Shown in pieces: positions 19,302 to 28,952 of a DNA stretch of 64,000 nucleotides. The stretch is taken from assembly GCA_024704765.1 (NCBI GenBank), contig JAKMXF010000188.1:491015-555014 (forward strand), in the 5' to 3' direction. The DNA comes from Oopsacas minuta. Its lineage: Eukaryota; Porifera; Hexactinellida; Lyssacinosida; Leucopsacidae. The notes under the pieces are model-generated. The model worked only from the letters and a program-made list of their open reading frames with translations, was not told where the DNA came from and did no database searches. Made by a program: the position numbers and the translations under genes. Numbering within the stretch: the stretch's first letter is position 1; each line of letters begins with the position of its first letter.

Positions 19302-20940
19302 TTAGTTTTGAGATGAGAGTTTTTCCTTCCTTCTCAAACAGCCAAGTTGTCTTTCTTTATCACTATTATCAAGCACAAAGGACTTCAAAAGTATGTTTGA
19401 CAAAGTAACACATGCTCCTTGAATAATAGACATTGCACTGTCAATACGAGATAAGGCTTGGCTGAGGTGAGCTCGACAGCAGTGTAAATTGCAATTAACA
19501 AACAGTTTGTAAGCTGAATGAACGAAATGAACAGTTGAGATTAGGGGTACAGTTAGTCCACCCCTGTTTAAATTAGTGAGAAACTCCGAATCAGCTAGAT
19601 TGTCATCATCATCTTCAGCTTCGGCCGTTGAAATATTAGTTCGGAATTTTCGTTCCAAATATCCAACGATAAATATTACTTTATGTTTGATTGTGTCATT
19701 ACTTTGAACAAGATCTTCAGTCTCTAAAATAGTGATATCAAATTGATCTTCTATATGAATGCTACAAGTGCAAGGTACGTCACTATGAGGCTATGGGGTC
19801 GAATCGTATTTCAAAAGTGCGCGAAGATTCTTGGTTTCTGCAGCTGCCTTGATGTCAACGACGTCTATATAGAAATTTCCTGCACTGCATTGTCTGGCTT
19901 GGCCAAAAAACTTCTCTAGAGCTTCATCCGCGAACACTCCAGGCAATACATAACTGAAGTTGTGGTGTGTCAACAATAACTCTGCTGCTTGGACATTTGC
20001 TCTTGTAGACAGTACAAATGCATATGCAGTCTGCTTTGTGAGTTTCTGTGTCCGACCTTGTCCACCTGGCCATGCACAAGACGATATGACATCACAAGTT
20101 TCATCGAGTTTTTTGAAACTTGTGCAATTCTTGGTCCACGATTGACGACACTCATCACGCGTATTTATACCAGAAAATCTGTCTTTAACATTCATCAAAT
20201 AGAACCAGTCAGTGATGAGTTTAACAAAAACAATGGTCCCTTCACTAATACTGAGCATATATTTTAAAGTTGAAAGAGTAGCAACAGTTTTGTCATTGAA
20301 TATCTGACAAACAAAAGGCACACTTTGTCTTTGCAAAGGCTTGGGATACACAGCTGTGTATGTAATCTTGGTCAAACGGATGCAGTTCTTCCTGTCTTCA
20401 ATGTAAAGTGCTTCTATGTCTTTCCAACGTGCTATGTGTGATTTACCATCTTTTGTGAATGCGAGTTCCTTATGAGGCACAGTTATCCAGTGCTTCCTAA
20501 TGCTTTTGAATAAATGGACATAGTCATAAACGAGAAAAGTGTGAGAGTTTAAGATGTCTATAAACACTCTACCAGCTCCACCTGATTTAGCATAGACTGA
20601 GACATTTGTATTGCAATTATCACATATACAAGAAATTGTAGTGCCACCAGCATTGCTAACTGCTGCGAGAGCTTCGAGTAATATAGCCTTGAGTTGATCT
20701 GAATTCAGTTTCGCGACAGGATGAATACGTAGGATATATTTAGGGCCGCCAAAATGGCATACAACCTCGATCACTAAAGCATGTGTTACGAGAACTTCAG
20801 CGTCACCAGATCTATTTTGAGCATAACCAACAACATGACCACCAGAGTACCTAAGAGTTTCTGTTAGCTTCACCTCATCAAATAAAATGTCTACAAGACG
20901 CTGCTGGGGTTGAAGCTCTTGAAGAAGTTGCCTCTAGTTT
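19302..20940 (-). pseudogene. P-element/THAP9-like transposase, catalytic and C-terminal part
   Basis: The frame upstream of 20873 begins with 'DILFDEVKLTETLRY', where the 'DEV' Asp corresponds to the first catalytic Asp of P-type transposases. 'YDYVHLFKSIRKHW' matches the family's 'DxxHLxKxIRN' motif, and 'DEALEKFFGQARQ' matches the 'DxLExFFGxxR' block with the late acidic residue. 'RGGLTVPLIS' at 19.57 kb is a C-terminal family block. The frame is continuous from 20873 to 19302 except for a TAG at 19793-19791. Further upstream a TAG near 20935 and a frameshift near 20985 separate it from the pieces on the far side of the Ginger1 insertion. The THAP domain lies at 24101-24736. Confidence 0.8.
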
Positions 20941-21005
20941 TCATCATGTAGACTATTAGAAAGAAGTTCTTCAACAGTTCTACTCGAGTAATGGAATAGC
21001 ACCGG

Positions 21006-21205
21006 TGTAACAGCCTAGATTAGCCTCCCCACCCAGTTTAACCCCGGGTATAGTCTGGGCTAGCCTAGATTAACCCCCAGGTATAAACTGGACTAGGCCA
21101 GATTAAGCCCCGGGGTTAATATAGGCTAGCCCAGAGTATACCCTTTAGCCCAGATTAACCACAGGTATAGTCTGGGCTAGCCCAGATTCTACCCCTGAGT
21201 TAATA
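21006..21205 (+). repeat. Ginger1 left terminal repeat region
   Basis: Degenerate tandem units of the type AACCCCxGGTATAxxCTGGGCTAG(CC), inverted relative to those at the right end. They are probably transposase binding sites; that role is inferred. Confidence 0.75.
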
Positions 21206-21358
21206 GTCAACAAATTATGATGTTATCTGCTTGTAGAATACAAGTGATGTGTGTGGCGGTGACACTTACAATGTCTATATTAGTGTTTCAACTATTATAA
21301 ATATACTAGAAGAGCATATGTACTTATTTGATCTATCAATTATATTTACTGCATTGTT

Positions 21359-23525
21359 TTGATGGATGATCAACTCTACAATCAAATATTGCATTTTTTT
21401 ATATCCAACGAAAACAAATATCCAGGAGAGATCTATAAACTTCCAGCTGAAAAACGAGTCAATGCGAAATCACAATTCAGACAAACTGTTAAGCCATATA
21501 CTTTGAAGGATGGGGTTCTGATGCATGCTGAAAAGCAAGTGTTACGAAAAAGTGGAGTGGACGCAGTACTTAAAATGTGTCATGATAACCCTGTAACCGG
21601 TGGTCATTTTGGTCGTGACAAAACCTACCAAAAGATCGCATCAAGATTCTACTGGAAAGGTAAATATTTACTAATACTTAATTTAACATTCAATTCGGGA
21701 GCAAACTTTCGCACTCAATGGGTAACTCAATGCCACTGTTGGCATATTAAAGCTTAAGTAAATTCCTTAATTAGGCGATGAAACTTACCTACAATCAATT
21801 GTTAGACCGTTGTTAATACATTTGGGTTTATTTTTTCAATAGATGTTGTCAAATTCCCAAGATTTGGAATTGTAAACAAATTTCACAAAGTTTCATGATT
21901 CCCAAATGTATTCTTTAGGTATGAAGCAAGAAATTGAAATATATTGTAGACAATGCATCAAGTGTTTTGAAGTCAACCCAAAACTTAAGATGGACCGTCC
22001 TCCACTGTCTTCGATACGCGTACCATCTCAAGTATGGAGTCTTGTAGGAATTGATCTCATCGGGCCCTTACAGGAGTCTACAAGTGGCAACAAATATATT
22101 GTAGCTATTTCAGACCACTTTTCCAAGTGGTCAGAAGCTAGTGCCATTCCTGACAAAACTTCTAAATCTGTAGCTGATTTTCTATACCTAGTAGTTTGCA
22201 GATTGGGATGTATGGACACACTTATAAGTGATCAGGGAAGAGAGTTTGTGAACGAAGTTATTGATTATCTCCTTGACATTCTGCAGACTGAGCATCGAAT
22301 TTCTTCTGCTTATCATCCTGAAACAAATGGACAACGGGAGAGAGATAACCGTACCCTGAAATCTGCATTGGTGAAATTGGTAAATGAAAGAGGTGATGAT
22401 TGGGATATGTATATCCCAGGAATACTATTTGCTTATCACACAAGCATTCATGCTTCTACGAAATGTACTCCATTTCAAGCGATGTATTGTCGTAGTGCGA
22501 AGCTACCAATTGATTTATCCATTAAACCTCCAAAATCAATTGAGCAGGCGAATCCAAAAGTTTTACAGGCGTTTGGCATGATGCGTGAAGCTATCAACGC
22601 CAAAATTGATCTTAATATCACAAACGCGCAGAAACACCAAAAACGCAACTTTGATAACCGTCATTCTAATAGTAAAGTGTTATCACCTGGCGCAACTGTG
22701 TACATAAAAAACAGCAAGCAAATACATCGAATGGGATCGAAAATGGAACCACGCTGGATAGGTCCTTACAAAATCATTGAGTTGCTAGATAAAGGACGTG
22801 CAATCCTAGAGAATATTAACACAGGTAAGAAACTAAAAAATATATATAATATTGCAAATTTTAAGGTTTATGATACAAATAACAAAGATGAAGATGCTAA
22901 ATCAATGAAAAAGAAAACAATTTCAATATCACATTCCAAGATTAAGAAACTAGAGTGTAAGGATGAGCTAGTTTTAACTGGAGTTAAACAAGGAGTCAAA
23001 CAATTCAACCCAAACAGACTGTTTTCTCCAATTTCCGCTGATTCTAGAAAAAATGTTGCCAAAGTTCTCAACTTGAACATATGCAAGACCCAATACTTTG
23101 GAAAACCTGGCTTCCTATCTAAACCCGCGCGGATATACAGAACTAAAGGTGATGGTAATTGCTATTTCCGATCAATAAGCTACATCCTAACAGGTTCAGA
23201 AGATAGCCATATTATAATTCGTAATAAAGTCGTCCATCACATGAGTGGTAGTTTGAGTGAAACACTAAGAAAGTATCTTTCTCAAACGGTTGCCAATTAT
23301 GTCAGCGAAAGTGCCATTGACTCCAGTGGTGTTTGGGCAACCGAGGCAGAAATACTGGCCACAGCTAATCTTATTCAACATGATATCGTTGTGTATGCAA
23401 AGAGTGGGGATTCAATGGAATGGCTTACATACCCTGCATCTTTTACATTGACAGAAACAACAGAAACTGCATTGTATCTGGAAAATTTAGCTGAACACTT
23501 CAACGTAGTCATTAATATACAATGA
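21359..23525 (+). CDS. Ginger1 transposase: gypsy-like integrase with C-terminal OTU domain
   Basis: Two exons, 21359-21659 and 21919-23525, joined across a GTAAAT...TTCTTTAG intron. The joint restores 'FYWKG/MKQEIEIYC', and the product is about 635 residues. An H2C2 zinc finger ('MCHDNPVTGGHFG...YCRQCIKCF') spans the splice. The DDE core shows 'GIDLIGPL' (Asp), 'ISDQGREF' (Asp) and 'HPETNGQRERDNR' (Glu), all intact. A GPY/F module follows ('EPRWIGPYKIIELLDKGRAI'), the hallmark of gypsy-type integrases. After a Lys-rich linker the C-terminal about 145 residues are an OTU-type cysteine protease fold, with 'KGDGNCYFRSISYIL' carrying the DGNC catalytic Asp/Cys and 'EHFNVV' near the end supplying a candidate His. 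It has no frameshift or stop, so it is possibly functional. OTU domains are known in part of the Ginger1 group; their role in transposition is not established. Confidence 0.92.
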
Positions 23526-23639
23526 TACTAGAAACATAGACAATATTTTCCTATCTGTTCATTAGTACCATAGATTCATTATTGTATTAGCAGATGATTT
23601 AAAGAACTATTAATCACTATAATCTCATTGGAAATATTT

Positions 23640-23872
23640 ACACAGGGTATAAACTAGGCTAGGCTAGTTTATACCCAGGGGGTTAATTTGGGCTAGGCTA
23701 GTTTATACCCAGGGGGTTAATTTGGGCTAGGCTAGTTTATACCCAGGGGGTTAATCTAGGCTAGGCTAGTTTATACCCTGGGGGTTAATCTAGGCTCAGA
23801 AGGTATAATCTGGGCTAGCCCAGTTTAAACCCTGGGGTATATTCTGGCGGGAGGTTAATCTAGGCTGCTACA
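23640..23872 (+). repeat. Ginger1 right terminal repeat region (tandem about 34-bp units)
   Basis: About four near-identical units of GGCTAGTTTATACCCAGGGG with GTTAATTTGGGCTAG spacing, then two diverged units before the terminus. Confidence 0.85.
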
Positions 23873-23876
23873 CCGG

Positions 23877-24100
23877 ATTTTCGTAGCATTCTATACGCAG
23901 CTGGTGAAATGTTATGAAGTTCAGCAGCAAGAACATAAAGATTTCTATCAAAACGACGGGCTTTTGGTGCAGTAAGTAACAACCCGAGCTGAGCATACAA
24001 AAATTGATAATGGGGAAGTTCAGAGCAACACATACGACTCAATTCCTCAAGGCACTTTTCACGTAGTCTGTGTCTTTGAATTCGTACTCTGGAATACTCG
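23877..24100 (-). pseudogene. P-element transposase, middle segment next to the Ginger1 insertion
   Basis: The minus-strand frame 'PKARRFDRNLYVLAAELHNI...MLRKSG' ends exactly at the CCGG target site of Ginger1. Across the excised element the reading goes on as 'GAIPLLE' before a frameshift. Between this piece and the THAP ORF the frame also changes (24042-24130), so at least one frameshift or an intron lies there. Confidence 0.65.
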
Positions 24101-24736
24101 TTAAAATGCTATTGAATTGTGACCATTTGCTGATGGGGCTATTCTTCTGTAGGAAACCAGCTTTGGAAAAATACGATTTAGGTATTTCCTTTCCATTTTC
24201 TGAACACATTTAAGGAATAAAAATCCAAATGGTGATTTAACATGTTGTAAATGTAGAAACTGGACAACTGAACGTCCTTGTGCGTCAGTTTTGGACATGT
24301 AAACATCATCACCATCATGAATAATAAGATGATTTTTGGAGAGAGGCTGTTGGATGACTGTACAAAAAGAATCAAAGTCACCAAGTTGATCAAGAGCGTT
24401 ATTTCTAAAGTCTTCATTTCTGGCACGTACTTCTGCCGAAGAACTTGTACTCCTAGGGGTTGAAGAGACTTGCTTTAAACAGGACTTTGGGACACCAGGA
24501 AAAATGGATGGAAGTTGACTAGGTCGTTTATTGCCTTTAACTGTGACCCATTCACAGTCAAAATGATGGTAACAAGCATATATTTGTTTAAGTTGTAACA
24601 GACTGGAGCGTTCATTTGGCATAGCATCAATCCAACGATCTCGCTCATCTTCATCACTTGGAAATTGTACTACTTTTGTGTATGGTTCACACCTGTAATT
24701 TCCACGACATCCAAATACGTTACACTTCTTAGGCAT
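24101..24736 (-). pseudogene. P-element transposase N-terminus: THAP zinc finger
   Basis: A 211-residue ORF beginning 'MPKKCNVFGCRGNY', with the C2CH THAP signature: Cys-x4-Cys near the start, 'FPSDEDERDRWIDAM' in the middle, 'CYHHFDCEW' supplying the later Cys/His, and 'RPSQLPSIFPG' matching the AVPTIF-like box. THAP domains bind the transposon ends in P elements. It sits 295 bp inside the right terminal repeat, the expected place for a minus-strand transposase start. As part of a broken transposase it is called pseudogene, although this exon itself has no lesion. Confidence 0.8.
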
Positions 24737-25031
24737 TATAAAATAAATACCAACACCACCTTTAAAATGCAGTTGTAAATTGGATGATTCCCAGCACCAG
24801 AAATGCTAGTAAAGCTATAATACAAACCTGAAAAAAAAACATAATACAGCAGCATGAGCTACGGACAGCGTCAGGTGACGCCAGGTGACGCCAGGAGCGG
24901 TGATAAAGCAAAAGCTTTCCATGACCTGCCATGTTTATTACGCAATGACATCGTTGCGTCATGATACAGTGGGACCCAAGTTCGTAATCCGAGATTGCCA
25001 GATACTAGTCCTTCTATTTAAGGAGTCTATG

Positions 25032-25140
25032 GTTAAGAGAATAAAAACTCGTTTGCGCTCACAAATGACCACTGTGCGTCTCAACCATATTGCCCAGTTA
25101 TCTATTGAAAAGATATTGCATCTATCAGCTCTCTAAACTA
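25032..25140 (+). pseudogene. hAT transposase fragment, right part
   Basis: Begins in the second copy of the GTTAAGAG target duplication and reads 'VKRIKTRLRSQMTTVRLNHI' then 'AQLSIEKIL', the end of the hAT dimerisation domain. It pairs with the fragment ending at 18873. Confidence 0.8.
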
Positions 25141-25209
25141 CTCTAAGATTACTGTTTCAAGGAAACACCAACTTCAAAGCCAGTGAAATTAAAGCGAAAC
25201 TTGGCTTAA

Positions 25210-26380
25210 AGGGAGAAAAATGTAATAGAGCAGAAGAAGTACCAAATCGAATGTTTGTTTAGTAGTGACCTACAACTTCATTTACGAGGACAAATAGAAA
25301 TAACAGAAGAGGTACAAAACGCTATCAAGGATCTGAAATTAATCGGGCATGGAATATCTGTGATTATAATTCTAATCGACTTAACAAATAGCTTCACGAC
25401 TACATATTCGGAAATGATTAGCAATTTACCAAATCAAAACGAAAACCGCGATCGTCATCCAGGTGATAATAAATTTTGGGATTACACCTTCATCGTCTTT
25501 AAAGTTCATACTCCAAATGATGTTGAAAAGCAAATTCGTCAAATTTTGTCTAATCCTGAAATCAAAAGAATCTGCAAACTAGCAGGAAGTAGACATACGT
25601 AGGTAACGAAGAATGATCCAAATATCAAAGATTTAGAAGATGAAAGAAAGGACTTTATCTAGAGAATCATTGATTGTTATTTTCAAGTAAAGAAAGTTAC
25701 TCAAGGCAAAATTACATTTCAAAGGTCGTAGCCGAAGAGATGGAAATGATGATGCAAGGAATGTATACTGAAGCTAGATCACCTTCACAACGAGCATTGA
25801 TCAAAGGAATGGAAGTAACAGGTTGTATGGGGGCTCAATGTATAGTAGCACTAGGAACAGCAGGGGTATTAGGAGGGGTAGGAGCTGTCGCAGGGCCGAT
25901 TGGAGCAGTAGTTGGGGGTGTCACAGGAGGTCTTATTGGATTCAGTGGTATAATGACAGTACAATTTGCTGTATACATTTTGCAAAAGGTCAAACCGAAA
26001 TTGTTGAACCAGTTCAAATTAAAATTTTCAAATTTGGAGAAATTTCGGATGAAGTATTTTTAGAATTTTTGGAACGCAAAGAACATCCTGAAATTGCATA
26101 TGATTATGTTGTTATTGACAATATCGAACAAACCAATAATATCTTACCAGCTAAAGATCACGAATTCCGACTGGGAACAGACCATTTCGAGCAGGATACA
26201 AATGATACCCGTGATACCAGACAGGTACCAGGGAATATCCAATTGATACCAGAAAATGCCCAATTGATACCAGACGATACCCTATTGATATCATACGATA
26301 CCCCATTGATACCAGAGAATGCCCAATTGATATCAAAGAATACTCCATTGATACCAAACGAAAATCCACCAGGACCGTAA
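25210..26380 (+). pseudogene. GIMAP/AIG1-like relic with repeat-coded tail
   Basis: Three overlapping plus-strand frames form one decayed gene. The first (25255-25602) resembles the second half of an AIG1/GIMAP GTPase: 'GHGISVIIILIDLTNSF', 'WDYTFIVF', then 'LSNPEIKRICKLAGSRH'. It is cut by TAG at 25600-25602, after which the same frame continues 'VTKNDPNIKDLEDERKDFI' to another TAG. The second frame (25674-26063) has a hydrophobic Gly-rich segment ('LGTAGVLGGVGAVAGPIGAV'), a likely membrane hairpin. The third (ending 26380) carries 'EISDEVFLEFLERKEHPEI' and a tail of seven to eight copies of an 8-residue unit (TPLIPENAQLIP-like). The G1 P-loop is not visible. The ORF starting at 25255 uses TTG, not a real start. 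The GIMAP assignment is moderate; an intron-containing gene is less likely given the stops. Confidence 0.45.
26222..26370 (+). repeat. Minisatellite of about 24 bp (ATTGATACCAGAxAATGCCC)
   Basis: Degenerate tandem units coding for 8-residue repeats at the end of the GIMAP-like relic. Confidence 0.75.
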
Positions 26381-26476
26381 AATTACAGAATTGAGTTGGG
26401 ATAAGTTATCTTCCCATGAATTTATGTGCTCAAATTTGATAATTACACACACAAAAACTAAATATTAGTTGTATAC

Positions 26477-26478
<2 letters not shown>

Positions 26479-26534
<56 letters not shown>

Positions 26535-26535
26535 T
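26479..26535. repeat. (AAT)n microsatellite
   Basis: About 19 uninterrupted units. Confidence 0.95.
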
Positions 26536-26659
26536 TTGTGTTTTAGACAAGAAAATGTTATTATTGGTTTCAATAAAACTTAATCCGCTCAAATAAATAA
26601 TTCAAATAATTCTTATCTACGTAAAATAGTAGCAATTAACCTAAGAAACACCTTTCTAA

Positions 26660-27161
26660 TTACAACATTTGTCGAATCATGTAATTGAGTATACCCCCGT
26701 GTTTGAAGTACACAAGCTCTATGTCCGTATCAAACCTCGTTAGAACTCTGAATTCCTGTCCCGTATCCATAGCAACCTTGATTTCATCACCCGGTTTAAG
26801 GTCAGAAGGAATATTAATTGAGAATTGCTCCTTCCCAGTCAGGCCGAGTAGTTCTGCATTTTCCCCCGGCATAAACTCTAAAGGAACTATACCCATTCCG
26901 ACGAGGTTAGACAGGTGTATCCTTTCGTAGCTCTCTGCTAACACCGCGCGAACACCGAGTAACATCGGTCCCTTCGCTGCCCAATCCCTCGAGGAACCAG
27001 AACCATATTCCTTCCCGAGATTATTATCAGCTGATGATTTTCAGATTTGTAACGCTCGGCCGCGTCGAATATATCCATTTCATCACCTGATGGAATGTGG
27101 AGTGTTCTAGGACCCGGCTTTGAGACCAGTTTATTGACTAATCTGATATTTGCAAAAGTAC
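26660..27161 (-). pseudogene. ACO1: Cytosolic aconitase / IRP1, 3'-terminal exon with frameshift
   Basis: The minus strand shows the C-terminal end of cytosolic aconitase (iron-regulatory protein 1). After an acceptor TTGCTTAG at 27169-27162 the exon reads 'TFANIRLVNKL', 'LHIPSGDEMDIFDAAERY', then the invariant '[15 protein letters not shown]', '[20 protein letters not shown]' and 'GMGIVPLEF', and ends '[14 protein letters not shown]' with TAA at 26660. One base is missing near 27011-27017, so the first third is out of frame with the rest. No other aconitase exons are found upstream on this strand within the window. It is therefore an orphan terminal exon, most likely a duplicated fragment; a sequencing error in a gene with a very long upstream intron is the alternative. 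Confidence 0.85.
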
Positions 27162-27186
27162 CTAAGCAACAACAAATAAACAACAA

Positions 27187-27644
27187 TATAAATATTTATC
27201 CCTGCAGTTGCCCTCCCGAAATTCTTCTTGCCCCCCTGAATTTCTTGCTCTAGCTACGTGCCTGAGTTGTCCACCTGACATTTGGAAACTTCTAATGTGT
27301 ATATTTTAACACCTTTTGACACCTGTATTTTAAACCAATCAGATTGTAGGTTTTCCAATTCTGCATAAATGCGTGTAGTTAGTTTTGGTGGAATGTTTGT
27401 AATTTAATTAGAATGATGTAGATTGTAATTCTATTGGTTAATACATTCTATTAAATATATATACACTGATTTATCATATGATTAATCATATTTTCACACC
27501 TTTTGGTAAACAGTTCAAAATAATCCTAGAGATTAGCTTCCATTCGTTTGTGTCTCATTTAATTATACTAATAGTCCAATTAGGGAATATTCATATCTCA
27601 AATACGTTCCGATCATTCATCTGGTTGCTATGATAAGCTCAGAC
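27187..27644. other. Intergenic or repeat-rich stretch
   Basis: Contains the reverse complement of the 'GGCACGTAGCTA' repeat fragment (about 27195-27280) and, near 27483-27512 on the minus strand, the dispersed motif AAAAGGTGTGAAAATATGAT. No gene. Confidence 0.45.
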
Positions 27645-27798
27645 AAGGTGATAGAATATTAGAGGTAAATCAACTATTATTTCACACCTAAATACATAAT
27701 AACATACTACACACCATATTCATAAACACCCATCACCTGTCTCAAGGTGTTAAAATGTGGCATCGTGCCAATAGAATAATGTGTCTTGATAACACCTG
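27645..27798 (+). repeat. Repeat B, copy 2
   Basis: The 154-bp partner of 15125-15278 with only a handful of substitutions. It abuts the 3' side of the interrupted FLYWCH ORF, whose frame runs into it and ends there, so the insertion probably truncated that ORF. Confidence 0.8.
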
Positions 27799-28608
27799 AG
27801 CACGGTACATGAATGATTCAGATCCAGGAAAAGAAATTTCATATGCTTGTGGGTCGTCTCTGGTAGTATCATCAAATACCTTTCGGAGGTTGGCTTGAGA
27901 AGTTTTGGCAATAGTTTTGCATTTGGTCTTTAGATGATAAATATCTGATCTATATTCATCTACATCAGTGTTTCTCAACGTGGGCGATAAAACGTTCAGG
28001 GGCGATGGGGGGGCAATAAAACGACTGAGGGGCGACGAACGATGGTTTCATTCTGCACAGGTTGAAGCTGAAATATCCGACTGATTGTCTTTTCCAACAT
28101 CGTACCTCGTGGAGAAGGGTTTCTCAGCCGTTGTTGGACTTCTCACAAAGAAGAGGGATAGGCTAGAGATAACTAAACGTGGTGATCTTCGGCTCTTCTT
28201 GACCAAATTCAGTCCCGATCTGAAAAATCTTGTAACGGGCACCAGGCCCAACCTTCACACTAAACTTATACAAATGAAAATTTAACTATATTATGTCTTA
28301 GTATTTGGTAATATAATTAATATACAAACGGGATGGGGCGAGGTGAGGGATGGCCCGATCATCGAAGGGGGCGACTGACAGAAAAAGGTTGACAAACGTT
28401 GATCTACATCATGATTGAGTTGCCCTAGACGTGTTATCAATCCAGTTTCACAGTTTAACTTGTTCGTTCCTTTGCATTTACGCCTGAATAATACGCATCT
28501 AAGGTAGATATAATTCCCCTTCAATTCCGATTGTATGTATGTATTTCCATCTGAAGTTGTGAATACATTTCCGATACTGCGTTTGTATTCTTCAATAGTA
28601 TATTCCAT
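27799..28608 (-). pseudogene. FLYWCH zinc-finger ORF interrupted by an hAT MITE
   Basis: The minus strand starts with ATG at 28608. The product shows a FLYWCH-type finger: 'GNTYIQSELKGNYIYLRC', a second Cys in 'RRKCKG', then 'GLITRLGQLNHD' supplying the late His. The frame is cut at 28402 by a 436-bp element and resumes at 27957 as 'VDEYRSDIYHLKTKCKTIAK' and 'ANLRKVFDDTTRDDPQA', the helical stretch that normally follows FLYWCH in MULE-associated proteins. Removing the element and one copy of the 8-bp duplication restores a continuous frame. The frame then enters repeat B at 27798 and ends. FLYWCH fingers are common in Mutator-like transposase-derived genes, so this may be a transposon or host exon. 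Confidence 0.75.
27966..28401 (+). mobile_element. hAT deletion derivative (436 bp) with 8-bp TSD
   Basis: Termini CAGTGTTTCTCAACGTGGGC and, read inward from the right, CAACGTTTGTCAACCTTTTT. Flanked by ATCTACAT at 27958-27965 and 28402-28409. Inside, 28085-28285 (+) keeps the end of a ZBED5/FAM200-like hAT transposase: 'FPTSYLVEKGFSAVVGLLTK' then 'RGDLRLFLTKFSPD'. The rest of the transposase is missing. Confidence 0.88.
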
Positions 28609-28952
28609 TCTGAGATTATTGTAACGTGAAATTATGTGAAATGGCCGATATATATTGTTTAGTTATCCTTAAATACCAGAAGTGTGAATCAATAATTAAC
28701 ATAATATTGCTTATTGTCACTATACGAAAAGGGGAAGTCGAATAATTATTGAAACTTAAGGTGTATTTTAACGCGTATTGTGCATAGAGTGTATACGGTG
28801 CACCCCCCTATTACATAATCCTGACGAGAACCCTGGCCCAAATATTACCAAAAAACTTAAGTCATGTCTATAGTTAACTTAACTTTGATTATCTATTAAA
28901 CTATTGCAATTTTCCTAGCAAACTTCTCATTTTTAGGTATATTGATTATCCA
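28609..28952. other. Stretch before the Harbinger transposase
   Basis: No gene. It probably includes the promoter of the FLYWCH ORF (leftward) and the left end of the Harbinger element, whose exact terminus I could not fix. Confidence 0.35.

Larger units (their letters stand above)
21006..23872 (+). mobile_element. Ginger1 DNA transposon (integrase + OTU), apparently intact
   Basis: The element starts TGTAACAGCCTAGATTAGCC and, read inward from its right end, TGTAGCAGCCTAGATTAACC. It thus begins TG and ends CA like retroviral DNA. It is flanked by CCGG at 21002-21005 and 23873-23876, the target duplication described for Ginger1. The long TIRs (about 200 bp left, 230 bp right) are built of degenerate about 34-bp units (GGGCTAGGCTAGTTTATACC). 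The single gene inside (21359-23525) is open across one intron. There is no reverse transcriptase, protease or LTR. It sits inside the P-element transposase frame and is therefore younger than that element. Confidence 0.93.
18874..25031 (-). mobile_element. P-element-type (THAP) DNA transposon, with Ginger1 nested inside
   Basis: The boundaries are exact. A 32-bp perfect terminal inverted repeat (CATAGACTCCTTAAATAGAA...) starts at 18874 and reads inward from 25031. Both ends are flanked by GTTAAGAG (18866-18873 and 25032-25039), the 8-bp duplication typical of P elements. A second, subterminal inverted block (GAACTTGGGTCCCA) lies at about 18924 and 24983. Without the nested Ginger1 (2,871 bp including the CCGG repeat) it is about 3.3 kb. 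It codes on the minus strand for a THAP-domain transposase (24736 to 19302), now broken. It interrupts an hAT transposase frame. Confidence 0.9.

Noticed and set aside
21359-23525. Gypsy/retroviral polyprotein remnant suggested by the integrase
   Set aside because: No reverse transcriptase, protease or gag, no direct LTRs; instead inverted repeats, a CCGG target duplication and a C-terminal OTU domain, which fits a Ginger1 DNA transposon.
28048-28251. Minus-strand ORF in the hAT derivative
   Set aside because: The plus strand carries the real hAT similarity (YLVEKGFSAV block); the minus frame is its shadow.
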